Assembly: GCA_902493985.1 (NCBI GenBank)
Contig: CABURR010000014.1
Span: 1 to 39,985 of the forward strand
Length of the DNA: 39,985 nucleotides
Direction of reading: 5' to 3'
Source: an uncultured Collinsella sp.
Lineage (GTDB): Bacteria > Actinomycetota > Coriobacteriia > Coriobacteriales > Coriobacteriaceae
Shown here: positions 25,454 to 32,778 of the stretch, piece by piece
Numbering within the stretch: the first letter of the stretch is position 1
Layout of the letters: every line of letters begins with the position of its first letter
Notes under the pieces: model-generated
Told to the model about the DNA's origin: nothing
The model's database searches: none
Seen by the model: only the letters and a program-made list of their open reading frames with translations
Position numbers and translations under genes: made by a program

Positions 25454-25520
25454 GGGTGGGTCCTTTCGAGGCGAAGACGGGTGGGCGAAGTGTTGCGGTC
25501 CGGATGGACGTTCGGTTTGA

Positions 25521-26570
25521 CTAGAGGAACATCATGAACAGCTTGGCCATGACAAAGCTGATGAGTCCGCAGGCGGGGAAGGTGAAGAACCAGGTGAACA
25601 TCATGTCCTTGACGACGCCGAAGTTGATGGCTGAGAGGCGCTTGACAGCACCGACGCCCATGATGGCGCAGGTCTTGATGTGGGTGGAGGACACGGGGAT
25701 GCCGGTAAGGGTGGCAAGCAGCAGGTTTGCGGCGCCCGCCAGGTCGGCGGAGAAGCCCTGGTACTTTTCGAGCTTGACCATGCTCTGGCCGACGGACTTG
25801 ATGATGCGCTCGCCGCCCACGCTGGTGCCGATGCCCATGGTTGCCGAGCACAGCAGCATAATCCAGATGGGGATGCCGGCATCGCCGACGCTCGTCTGGC
25901 CGCTGGCGAAGGCCACGCCTAAAAAGAGCACGCCGATGAACTTCTGTCCATCCTGCGCGCCGTGCATAAAGCTCATGGCCGCGGCACTCGCGATCTGAGC
26001 GTATTTAAAGAAGACGTTGGCACGTCGCCTGTTGGCGGCGGCAAACAGAATCGAGACGAGTTTGCACAGGATCCAGCCCATGACAAAGCCCAGACCGATG
26101 GAGAGCGCCAGGCCGTAGATGACCTTCATCCATTCGTGGACGTTGACGCTGCTCGCGCCGCCGAGGGCGATAGCGGCACCGGTCAGGCCGGCGATAAGGC
26201 TGTGGCTTTGCGAGGTGGGGATACCAAAACGCGACGCTGTGGCGCCGTAGACGACGATGGAGAACAGCGCCGCGCAGAGGCACGCGAGCGCCATGGTGCT
26301 GTTTCCGCCAAAGTCGACGATATGTGAGATGGTGTTGGCGACGCTCGCGTTAAAGTGCGTCATGATGAGCACGCCGAGGAAGTTGAATGCGGCGCTCATG
26401 AGAATGGCGGCGCGGGCGGGCATGCAACGCGTAGTGACGCAGGTCGCGATGGCGTTGGGCGCGTCGGTCCATCCATTGACGAAGATGGCGCCCAACGCGA
26501 GGATCACGGTGACGGCAAGGACTGGGTTCGACACAATTTGGCCGAGGAAGGTTGAGAACGTTACGTCCAT
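25521..26570 (-). CDS. pit: Pit-family low-affinity inorganic phosphate permease
   Basis: Pit proteins carry metal-phosphate with a proton or cation. The 349-residue protein has about ten membrane segments and the two inverted PD001131-type repeats: FVNGWTDAPNAIATCV near the N-terminus and SFMHGAQDGQKFIG in the second half, with GIPTSQSHSL and GIPVSSTHIKT forming the paired transport signatures. The ATG lies after a weak GAGAAAG site; an in-frame stop just upstream excludes a longer protein. The DUF47 gene follows. A much better Shine-Dalgarno (AGGAGGTGAT) sits 53 nt further upstream without an obvious gene. Confidence 0.93.
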   Translation of the reverse strand: MDVTFSTFLGQIVSNPVLAVTVILALGAIFVNGWTDAPNAIATCVTTRCMPARAAILMSAAFNFLGVLIMTHFNASVANTISHIVDFGGNSTMALACLCAALFSIVVYGATASRFGIPTSQSHSLIAGLTGAAIALGGASSVNVHEWMKVIYGLALSIGLGFVMGWILCKLVSILFAAANRRRANVFFKYAQIASAAAMSFMHGAQDGQKFIGVLFLGVAFASGQTSVGDAGIPIWIMLLCSATMGIGTSVGGERIIKSVGQSMVKLEKYQGFSADLAGAANLLLATLTGIPVSSTHIKTCAIMGVGAVKRLSAINFGVVKDMMFTWFFTFPACGLISFVMAKLFMMFL

Positions 26571-26820
26571 ATATGGGCTTTCTCGAAGTTTGCAGACACG
26601 TTACAAAAACATGATAAATCGTATCACCTCCTGCGGGTCTCTTTACCGAGTTCTGATGGGAGAAGTGAACTTTTTGGCACTAAAATTGAATATTAGCCCT
26701 GTTGACCGCGGGTGTTCTTTTTGCTAACACGCCATGCGGACACGTGCGATTACTACGACACTCCAAAACCACAGTCTGTTCGCTTTACAACATGCAAACA
26801 TGCGTTCGATAATAGGAGGC
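26571..26820. promoter_or_regulatory. Divergent intergenic region between pit and the 26821 gene
   Basis: For the + strand gene, TTTACA (26784-26789) and GATAAT (26808-26813) are 18 bp apart, placing the transcription start at about the ATG. An alternative upstream promoter is TTGACC (26702-26707) with TAACAC (26725-26730), 17 bp apart. On the - strand, AGGAGGTGAT (26632-26623) perfectly complements the 16S rRNA 3' end but precedes only the four-codon frame ATG-TTT-TTG-TAA (26612-26601), 14 nt away. I found no clear pit promoter. Confidence 0.4.
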
Positions 26821-27159
26821 ATGGAATATCGACAGACAGATGGCAAAACTCGGCGCGTGCACAAGCAGTATGTGGACGTCGTGGCTCGCATCCTCGCGGG
26901 CGGACAGGTCGTGCCGGTCACTGTCTGCTGGGTCGACGGTCGTTGCTTTACGATTGACGAGATTGTCTCGACCACTGGGTTTGGCCTGACGGTCCACGGC
27001 ATTCGTACGGTAACCTATAAGGTGCGTTTTGGCGGGCACGCGACCGAGTTGTATCTGGAGGACCAGGCGTGCGGACGGTCGGACGGCTCGCAGGCCCACG
27101 TGATGCGTTGGTGGGTCTGGGCGTTTGATCGTACGCTTGAGGGCGAGCGCCGTAGGTAA
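26821..27159 (+). CDS. Small hypothetical protein, possibly leaderless
   Basis: The 112-residue protein is not recognised. It is predicted mostly beta-stranded, basic at both ends, with conserved-looking patches VVPVTVCWVDGRCFTIDEIV, VTYKVRFGGHATELYLEDQ and RWWVWAFD, which suggest a small barrel-like domain, perhaps nucleic-acid or ligand binding (inference). AGGAGG at 26814-26819 is only 1 nt from ATG 26821, too close for normal use; the -10-like GATAAT at 26808-26813 would instead start the mRNA at the ATG. In-frame ATGs at 26800 and 26734 are possible longer starts without ribosome binding sites. Confidence 0.7.
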   Translation: MEYRQTDGKTRRVHKQYVDVVARILAGGQVVPVTVCWVDGRCFTIDEIVSTTGFGLTVHGIRTVTYKVRFGGHATELYLEDQACGRSDGSQAHVMRWWVWAFDRTLEGERRR

Positions 27160-27238
27160 GGACGCACGGCGTTCGGGTACAATGACAGGAATCTTGTCAC
27201 CTACGGCGCTGTCGCGGCGCTTTTGAAAGGACGAAACT

Positions 27239-27934
27239 ATGAACGATATCCAGGGCTATCAGAACGGCCCCATCGAGAGCGGCGCAAGCCGCGCCAAGGA
27301 GATGTCGCCGCGCGCGTACAACCTTGTCATGTCTGCCCTGATCTTCTTGGGCTTTTGCGCCATGGGCGCCGGCGCCTACTTTACGAGCACCATGTCGTTT
27401 GCGCGCATGATGATGAGCGGCGCCGCCTTGCCGCTGGTCTTTGGCTCGTTTATTTTGACCATCGTCGGCATGGTCATGATGTCGGCCGCCGCCAGCAAGC
27501 AGTCCGTGGGCCTGTCCCTTGTGGGCTACGTAATCTTTGCGAGTACCTTTGGCCTGACCGCGTCGTTTGGCCTTGCCAACTACGACCTGCCCACCATCAA
27601 CACTGCCTTTATCGCCACGGCCGCCATCACCTTTGTCTTTGGCGCCTTGGGCGTGACGTTCCCCAAGTTTTTCCAGCGCGTGTATGGCATCGGTTTTGGC
27701 ATTCTGCTCGCCACTATTCTGGTTGAGATCGTGCTGATGTTCATGGGCGTCTCGCAGACCATCACCGATCTGATCGTGATCGTGGTGTTCGCCGGCTTTA
27801 TTGGCTACGACACCTATGTTGCCACGACGGTGCCGCCTACGCTGCCCAACGCCGTGCTCATGGCGTCCAATCTGTTCGTGGACATTATCAACGTGTTCCT
27901 GCGCATCCTGAACATCCTTGGCCGTCGCGACTAG
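27239..27934 (+). CDS. BI-1/YccA (Bax inhibitor-1 like) membrane protein
   Basis: This 231-residue protein has seven predicted membrane segments after a polar N-terminus of about 25 residues and ends with the family signature FIGYDTYVATTVP and LFVDIINVFLRILNILG. Bacterial BI-1/YccA members are calcium-leak channels or modulators of membrane protease FtsH in studied cases; the role here is unknown. AAAGGA lies 8 nt before the ATG. A -10-like TACAAT (27178-27183) lies upstream without a good -35. A UUCG-loop terminator follows it. Confidence 0.88.
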   Translation: MNDIQGYQNGPIESGASRAKEMSPRAYNLVMSALIFLGFCAMGAGAYFTSTMSFARMMMSGAALPLVFGSFILTIVGMVMMSAAASKQSVGLSLVGYVIFASTFGLTASFGLANYDLPTINTAFIATAAITFVFGALGVTFPKFFQRVYGIGFGILLATILVEIVLMFMGVSQTITDLIVIVVFAGFIGYDTYVATTVPPTLPNAVLMASNLFVDIINVFLRILNILGRRD

Positions 27935-27977
27935 TGGCGAATTGCGGCGGTGCTTGCCGTGCGTGCAAATCGATGCG

Positions 27978-28006
27978 AAAGGCGGTCCTTCGGGGCCGTC
28001 TTTTTT
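27978..28006 (+). terminator. Rho-independent terminator with TTCG tetraloop
   Basis: GGCGGTCC (27981-27988) pairs with GGGCCGTC (27993-28000), allowing two G-T wobbles, around a TTCG loop and is followed by T6. It ends the BI-1 transcript. Confidence 0.92.
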
Positions 28007-28072
28007 GTACGCGGCGGGGTATCATGGATGGGAAAAGCCGATGGCGGCAGAGACCGAGAAAGGTGACCACTT

Positions 28073-29188
28073 ATGGCAGACGTCGACAACAGGAACCGTA
28101 ACCGCAGGTCCAACCGAGCGGGTCAGCCCAATCCCAAGCGCGAGGCCCGTGCCAAGGCCGCCGAGCGTCACGTGGCGGCTGTGTCCGAGGCCTGCGCCAA
28201 GGACATCGAGCGTTCGCTTGCCGGCGTGCGCGAGTTCGATGGTATGCCTGCCGGTTTTGTCGCGGCGATGAAGGCCAAGGTTCAGAGTGCTGTGGCCACC
28301 GAAGAACAGGTTGCCGAGGACGTCGAGGGCGCGGAGGCTGCCGAGGTCGAGGCAGCGCTCGAGCCCGTCGAGGAGCCTGCCGAGGAAATCGCCGAAGCCG
28401 AGTCCGAGCCCGCCGAGGAGCCCGCTCCGGTCCTGCCCGAGGTCACCGTGCTTGACGCCTCTGCCACGCAGGCCATTCTGGATAACGGCCGAGGCTACGC
28501 GCAATTCTGCGACATGGCCGTACTCGCCTTTGCCTCGTTCACCAACCCGGGCGGCGGCTACATCCAGGGCTATCTGGGTCAGGAGGCCACGCTCTGTGCC
28601 GATTCGTACCTGTACAACGTGCTCGATAAACAGCGCAAATGGTACGGCGAGAACCGTCGCCGCAACATTAACTGCGAGCTTTACCGCAACCGTGCGCTGG
28701 TGGTGCCTGCGGTGCGCTTCGACCGCAACCACGTACATGCGTATGCCGACGTGATCGTGGCCGCCGCGCCCAACGCCAAGCGCGCTCGCCAGGAGTATCG
28801 CGTGGGTGACGATGCCCTGCTGGACGCCCTGCGCGATCGCATCCGCTTTGTGCTTGCCATCTGCGACGAGCTGGGTCGCGAGAAGCTCGTGCTGGGCGCT
28901 TGGGGCTGCGACAACAACGGCTTTGACGCCGAGGCCGTGGCCGAGCTCTTCCGCAAGGAGCTCGCATCGGGCGACTTTAAGGTCAGGCAGGTCTTTTTTG
29001 CCGTGCCCTCTACGCGCTGGGACGAAGATTTTGCCAAGTTCGAGCACGTGCTGGCAAACTTCCCCGAGCGCAACGAGGAGTCCTATGCCCAGGTTGCCGC
29101 TCGCGTTGCGGCTGCCCGCGCCGCCGAGCAGGCCCAGGCTGCCGCCGAGGACGATGAAGACGATGACGATTGGCGCAAGTACCTGTAA
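28073..29188 (+). CDS. TIGR02452/DUF2263 microbial-PARG-like (macrodomain) protein with altered catalytic motif
   Basis: The region from about residue 123 to 345 matches the microbial PARG/macrodomain family (TIGR02452): FASFTNPGGGYIQGYLGQEA, RNRALVVPAVRF, ADVIVAAAPNAK, LVLGAWGCDNNGFD. Bacterial PARGs hydrolyse poly(ADP-ribose) using GGG-X6-8-QEE; here G160-G-G-X7-Q170-E171-A172, so the second Glu, normally catalytic, is Ala. An ADP-ribose-binding role or a shifted activity is therefore possible. The N-terminus is basic (1-30) and then carries an acidic Glu/Ala/Pro insertion (about 78-122); the C-terminus ends in an acidic run. AAAGGTGA precedes the ATG. Confidence 0.82.
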   Translation: MADVDNRNRNRRSNRAGQPNPKREARAKAAERHVAAVSEACAKDIERSLAGVREFDGMPAGFVAAMKAKVQSAVATEEQVAEDVEGAEAAEVEAALEPVEEPAEEIAEAESEPAEEPAPVLPEVTVLDASATQAILDNGRGYAQFCDMAVLAFASFTNPGGGYIQGYLGQEATLCADSYLYNVLDKQRKWYGENRRRNINCELYRNRALVVPAVRFDRNHVHAYADVIVAAAPNAKRARQEYRVGDDALLDALRDRIRFVLAICDELGREKLVLGAWGCDNNGFDAEAVAELFRKELASGDFKVRQVFFAVPSTRWDEDFAKFEHVLANFPERNEESYAQVAARVAAARAAEQAQAAAEDDEDDDDWRKYL

Positions 29189-29216
29189 TCGGTATGTGCT
29201 GACAGATAGGTCGATC

Positions 29217-29253
29217 CGGCGGGAGAGACTGCTCCCGCCGACTTTTTCTTTTT
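29217..29253 (+). terminator. Rho-independent terminator after the PARG-like gene
   Basis: CGGCGGGAG (29217-29225) pairs perfectly with CTCCCGCCG (29232-29240) around AGACTG and is followed by ACTTTTTCTTTTT. Confidence 0.93.
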
Positions 29254-29272
29254 ACTAGAGGAAGGGCTTACG

Positions 29273-29932
29273 ATGAAAAACATTCTGTGCTTTGGCGACA
29301 GCAATACCTACGGCTATGATCCGGCGGGCATGCGCGACGGCACCGCGGTACGCTATGCGCACGATGTGCGCTGGTGCGGCGTGGCCCAGCGCGACCTGGG
29401 CGAGGGCTGGCACGTGATTGAGGAAGGCCTCAACGGCCGCACGACGGTACGCGACGACATGTGCCATCTGGACACTAATCTCAACGGCATCCGCGCGTTG
29501 CCGATGCTGCTCGAGGCTCATAAGCCGCTGGATGCGATCGTGATTATGCTGGGCACCAACGACTGCAAGACGGTCTTTAGCGTGGGGGCTGCCGATATCG
29601 CTGACGGTGCCATGGCGCTGATTCGCACCGTCCGCGCGTTTCCCTGGACCGAAGCCGCGCCCTGCCCGCGTATTCTGCTGATGGCGCCTATCAAGATTAA
29701 ACCGCAGATCGCCGATGTGTACATGACCGACTTTGACGAGCGCTCCGTCGAGGCCTCGGAGCATTTTGCCGAATACTATGCGTATGCTGCTAAACAGTTT
29801 GGCTGCGACTTTTTGAATGCCGCTGATTTTGCCGAGCCGGGCGATATCGATTATCTGCACATGATGCCCGAAAGCCACGAGAGCCTGGGCCACGCCGTGG
29901 CAGCCAAGCTCCAAGAGATGCTCGGAGAGTAG
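29273..29932 (+). CDS. SGNH/GDSL-family hydrolase
   Basis: This 219-residue cytoplasmic esterase-type protein has the four SGNH blocks: nucleophile Ser10 in FGDSNTYG, the oxyanion Gly in GLNGRTT, Asn in MLGTNDCK, and the C-terminal DYLH...ESHESLGHAV with catalytic Asp/His. It resembles the aryl-esterase/acyl-hydrolase subgroup. There is no signal peptide. GGAAGGG lies upstream of the ATG and a terminator separates it from the preceding gene, so it is probably monocistronic. The substrate cannot be predicted; carbohydrate or lipid esters are usual. Confidence 0.88.
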   Translation: MKNILCFGDSNTYGYDPAGMRDGTAVRYAHDVRWCGVAQRDLGEGWHVIEEGLNGRTTVRDDMCHLDTNLNGIRALPMLLEAHKPLDAIVIMLGTNDCKTVFSVGAADIADGAMALIRTVRAFPWTEAAPCPRILLMAPIKIKPQIADVYMTDFDERSVEASEHFAEYYAYAAKQFGCDFLNAADFAEPGDIDYLHMMPESHESLGHAVAAKLQEMLGE

Positions 29933-29992
29933 CGCGACCCAAAGCAGTACAGAAGTTCCCCTTGCGACGGCTTGTTTCGTTGGTTTGCTTTG

Positions 29993-30204
29993 ATCTGTAA
30001 CAGTTGTAAGGCCGAAAACGGGCTAGATGTTACAGATTAAGATTATTTAGGTCGATATCGGTCGTTTGTCTCGATCTGTAACATCTAGGGTCGATTTCGC
30101 CGAGTTGCTGTTACAGATTGAGATTTTCGTTTCAGCGGAATTCGAATGTCTCGATTTGTAACAGGTGGGCCGAAAAATGGACTCTAACTGTTACAGATCG
30201 AGAT
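29993..30204. repeat. Tandem array of three 45-bp palindromes (TGTTACAGAT family)
   Basis: Three units run 29993-30037, 30074-30118 and 30154-30198. Each has the form ATCTGTAACA-N25-TGTTACAGAT (one substitution in unit 3), spaced 36 and 35 nt apart. Most half-sites continue to TGTTACAGATyGAGA, giving six half-sites in alternating orientation. The N25 centres of units 1 and 3 share GGCCGAAAA; the centre of unit 2 matches them only when read on the other strand. The 332-nt gap between the SGNH gene and thiD holds this array, a terminator, and no gene. Confidence 0.88.
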
Positions 30205-30213
30205 GTTTGTGGG

Positions 30214-30252
30214 AACCACCGCAAGGGTGCCTGTCCCCTTTGCGGTGGTTTT
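30214..30252 (+). terminator. Terminator-like hairpin downstream of the palindrome array
   Basis: AACCACCGCAA (30214-30224) pairs with TTGCGGTGGTT (30240-30250), extended by a wobble and two G-C pairs, and ends in TTTT on the + strand. Its loop contains GGTGCCTGTCCCC. It sits between convergent genes and could end the SGNH transcript, though the T-tract is short. Confidence 0.6.
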
Positions 30253-30264
30253 GGACTGCGAATC

Positions 30265-31095
30265 TTAATACTGCCACATGTGGTTGACGGGGCCGGAGCC
30301 TTTGCCCATGTTCAGGCCGGCGGCCAGAGCGCCTGTCAGGTAGGCCTTGCCGGCGTTGACGGCATCGGCAAGATCCATGCCCTGGGCCAGCGCGCAGGCG
30401 ATGGCGGACGAAAGCGTGCAGCCGGTACCATGCGTGTTGTCGGTCTCGATGCGCTTGTGGCGGAACCACGTGGTGAGCGGATCGCCCAGGTGGTTGCCCT
30501 CGTCATCGAGCGGTGCGGGCTCTGCCAGCACATCGTTGGCCTCGTTGACAAAATGCCCGCCCTTAACGAGGGACGCGCACCCAAAGCGGCGGGTGAGGAG
30601 CATGGCGGCATTTTGCTGCGTGCGCTCGGAATCGACCTCGTAATCGAGCAGCGCTATGGCCTCGGGAATATTAGGCGTGATAACGGTCGCCAGCGGGAAC
30701 AGGCGGCGCGTAAGCGCTTCGGCGGCGTCCTCTGCGATCAGGCGAGCGCCCGAGGTGGCGACCATGACGGGGTCGACGACGATATTTTGTGCGTCCCAGG
30801 CGCTCAAGCGGTCGGCGATAACCTCGATAATCTCGACAGAGGAAACCATGCCGATCTTGACGGCACTGGGGCGGATATCGTCAAAAACGGCATCGATTTG
30901 CGCCGCGACAATATCCGGGGAGATGTTTTGCACGGCGGTGACACCGAGCGTGTTTTGTGCGGTTATGGCCGTGATGGCCGTCTCGGCATACAGGCGGTGC
31001 GCCGTGATGGTCTTGATGTCGGCCTGAATGCCGGCACCACCGCTGGAATCTGATCCTGCGATGGACAGGACGGCGGGTACCTTACTGCGATCCAT
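30265..31095 (-). CDS. thiD: Hydroxymethylpyrimidine (phosphate) kinase ThiD
   Basis: ThiD phosphorylates hydroxymethylpyrimidine and its monophosphate to HMP-PP for thiamine synthesis. The 276-residue ribokinase-fold protein shows SIAGSDSSGGAGIQADIKT at the N-terminus, VVDPVMVATSGARL, LVKGGHF, and the DNTHGTGCTLSSAIA motif with the catalytic Cys. AAGGGAGC precedes the ATG. It lies 177 nt downstream of thiC on the same strand, with its own consensus -10 between, so it may be expressed both with thiC and alone. No thiE, thiM or thiamine transporter gene is in the window. Confidence 0.95.
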   Translation of the reverse strand: MDRSKVPAVLSIAGSDSSGGAGIQADIKTITAHRLYAETAITAITAQNTLGVTAVQNISPDIVAAQIDAVFDDIRPSAVKIGMVSSVEIIEVIADRLSAWDAQNIVVDPVMVATSGARLIAEDAAEALTRRLFPLATVITPNIPEAIALLDYEVDSERTQQNAAMLLTRRFGCASLVKGGHFVNEANDVLAEPAPLDDEGNHLGDPLTTWFRHKRIETDNTHGTGCTLSSAIACALAQGMDLADAVNAGKAYLTGALAAGLNMGKGSGPVNHMWQY

Positions 31096-31140
31096 GTTCG
31101 CTCCCTTGTTCGGTCGGATTCAAATGGGTCTTCTGCCTGC

Positions 31141-31181
31141 ATTATAAAGTTGCCCGGGCCGGCTGTATGCCGATCCCGGGC
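31141..31181 (-). promoter_or_regulatory. thiC-thiD spacer: hairpin and thiD promoter candidate
   Basis: GCCCGGG (31152-31158) pairs with CCCGGGC (31175-31181) with an inner CGGC/GCCG stem, a strong hairpin on the - strand transcript. Directly after it, - strand TATAAT (31146-31141) is a perfect -10, with a poor -35 (CATACA, 31169-31164) 17 bp upstream and inside the hairpin. The rest of the 177-nt gap is AT-rich and otherwise featureless to me. Confidence 0.45.
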
Positions 31182-31272
31182 GAGCGGTGCAATCTTTACG
31201 CAAATGTAAGAAAATGTTCACATGTCAACAATTGATGAGCACCTTGTGACCGATTGTGGCTCCGGAGACGCG

Positions 31273-32607
31273 TTAATCCTCCATGCCGAGGTCGATCGTC
31301 GTGCCTTCGAACACCTTGTTAACGGTGCGGACGGCGCACATCTTGCCACACATGGTGCAAGTGCCCTCGGTTGCGGCGGGGGATTCCTCGTAGCGCTTCT
31401 TGCCGGTGACCGGGTCGAGCGCGCACTTCCACATCTCTTCCCAGTCGAGCTTGCGGCGTGCCTGGCCCATCTTGTCGTCCATGTCGCGGGCGTGGGGCAC
31501 CTTTTTGGCGATGTCGGCGGCGTGTGCGGCGATCTTGGTGGCCATGAGGCCATCGAGCACGTCCTGGGCGTTGGGTAGGCACAGGTGCTCGGCCGGCGTC
31601 ACGTAGCACAGGAAGTCGGCGCCGGAGCTGGCGGAGATGGCGCCACCGATGGCGGCGGTGATGTGGTCGTAACCCACGCCGATATCGGTCACCAGCGGCC
31701 CGAGCACATAGAACGGGGCGTTGTGGCACAGGCGCTTCTGCAGTTTCATGTTGGCGGCGATCTCGTCGAGCGCCATGTGACCCGGGCCCTCGACCATGAC
31801 CTGGACGCCGGCGGCCCAGGCGCGCTTGCACAGCTTGCCCAGCTCGATCATCTCGGCGGTCTCGGTTGCGTCGTTGGAGTCGTAGAGGCAGCCCGGGCGG
31901 CAGGAGTCGCCAAGCGAAATCGTCACGTCGTACTCGTGGCAGATCTCGAGCACCTCGTCGTAGAACTCGTAGAAGGGGTTCTCATTGCCGGTGACCTCCA
32001 TCCAGCCAAACAGCAGCGAGCCGCCGCGGCTGACGATGTTCATGAGGCGGCCGGTCTCCTTAAAGGTCTTGATGACCGACTTGTTGATGCCGCAGTGGAT
32101 GGTCATGAAGTCCACGCCGTCCTCGGCGTGCGCGCGAACGACCTCGAGCAGGTCGTCCTTGGTGAGCTTGACCAGCGGCTTTTCCATGTAGCCGATGGCG
32201 TCGTACATGGGGACGGTGCCCACCATAAGCGGCGTCTCGTCGATGAGCTGCTGGCGGAACTGGCGCGTCTTGCCCGAGTTGGAGAGGTCCATGATGGCGT
32301 CGGCGCCAAAGTCCTCGGCAATCTTGACCTTCTTCCATTCCTCGGCGGCATCGGCCTTGTCGCCCGAGATGCCCAAGTTCACGTTGACCTTGGTGGACAG
32401 GCCCTCGCCGACACCAAAGGCGCGCATCCCCTTTTTGATATGCACGATGTTGGCGGGAATGGCGATGCGGCCGTCTGCCACGCGCTCGCGGATGTACTCG
32501 GGGTCGCGATGCTCGCGCTCGGCGACCTCTTTCATCTGAGGTGTGATCCGCCCAGCGCGGGCGAAGTCGATTTGCGTGACGAGCTTGGGCTCGGTCTGTG
32601 TGCTCAT
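31273..32607 (-). CDS. thiC: Phosphomethylpyrimidine synthase ThiC
   Basis: ThiC is the radical-SAM enzyme that rearranges aminoimidazole ribotide into HMP-P. The 444-residue protein is the short form without the N-terminal extension of the E. coli enzyme. It has the family motifs IPANIVHIKKGMRAFGVGEG, NVNLGISGDK, DLSNSGKTR, SLGDSCRPGCLYD, MVEGPGHM and the C-terminal cluster site CTMCGKMC (C-x2-C-x3-C). The ATG (complement of 32605-32607) lies 8 nt after AAGGGAG, which is part of the TPP riboswitch 3' end. An earlier in-frame start would fall inside the aptamer. Confidence 0.97.
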   Translation of the reverse strand: MSTQTEPKLVTQIDFARAGRITPQMKEVAEREHRDPEYIRERVADGRIAIPANIVHIKKGMRAFGVGEGLSTKVNVNLGISGDKADAAEEWKKVKIAEDFGADAIMDLSNSGKTRQFRQQLIDETPLMVGTVPMYDAIGYMEKPLVKLTKDDLLEVVRAHAEDGVDFMTIHCGINKSVIKTFKETGRLMNIVSRGGSLLFGWMEVTGNENPFYEFYDEVLEICHEYDVTISLGDSCRPGCLYDSNDATETAEMIELGKLCKRAWAAGVQVMVEGPGHMALDEIAANMKLQKRLCHNAPFYVLGPLVTDIGVGYDHITAAIGGAISASSGADFLCYVTPAEHLCLPNAQDVLDGLMATKIAAHAADIAKKVPHARDMDDKMGQARRKLDWEEMWKCALDPVTGKKRYEESPAATEGTCTMCGKMCAVRTVNKVFEGTTIDLGMED

Positions 32608-32615
32608 TGGCACGG

Positions 32616-32706
32616 CTCCCTTCGTTGGCATTACCCATATCAGGTTTGCGGGTCAGGGCGGGCGCGCCCAGTCTCAGCCTGCCGTCTTGTCCTGCAAGCT
32701 CCCCGT
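32616..32706 (-). promoter_or_regulatory. TPP riboswitch (THI element) controlling thiC
   Basis: Read on the - strand, the sequence starts with ACGGGGAGC, contains the conserved CTGAGA, then GACCC, AACCTGATATGGGTAATGCC and the closing AACGAAGGGAG. This matches the THI-box in order and spacing. The 3' strand includes the thiC Shine-Dalgarno (32622-32616), so thiamine pyrophosphate binding should hide the ribosome binding site. A - strand -10 box TATACT at 32728-32723 would start the RNA about 10 nt upstream of the aptamer. Confidence 0.95.
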
Positions 32707-32778
32707 TTATGTGGTGGGCTCAAGTATAGCTCGAATGGGTACGATTGACGCGATGAGCATGCCCGTGGGGAGGCGAAC

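Noticed and set aside
29993..30204. CRISPR array
   Set aside because: Only three units, repeats are palindromic with alternating half-sites, the centres resemble each other, and no cas genes are near.
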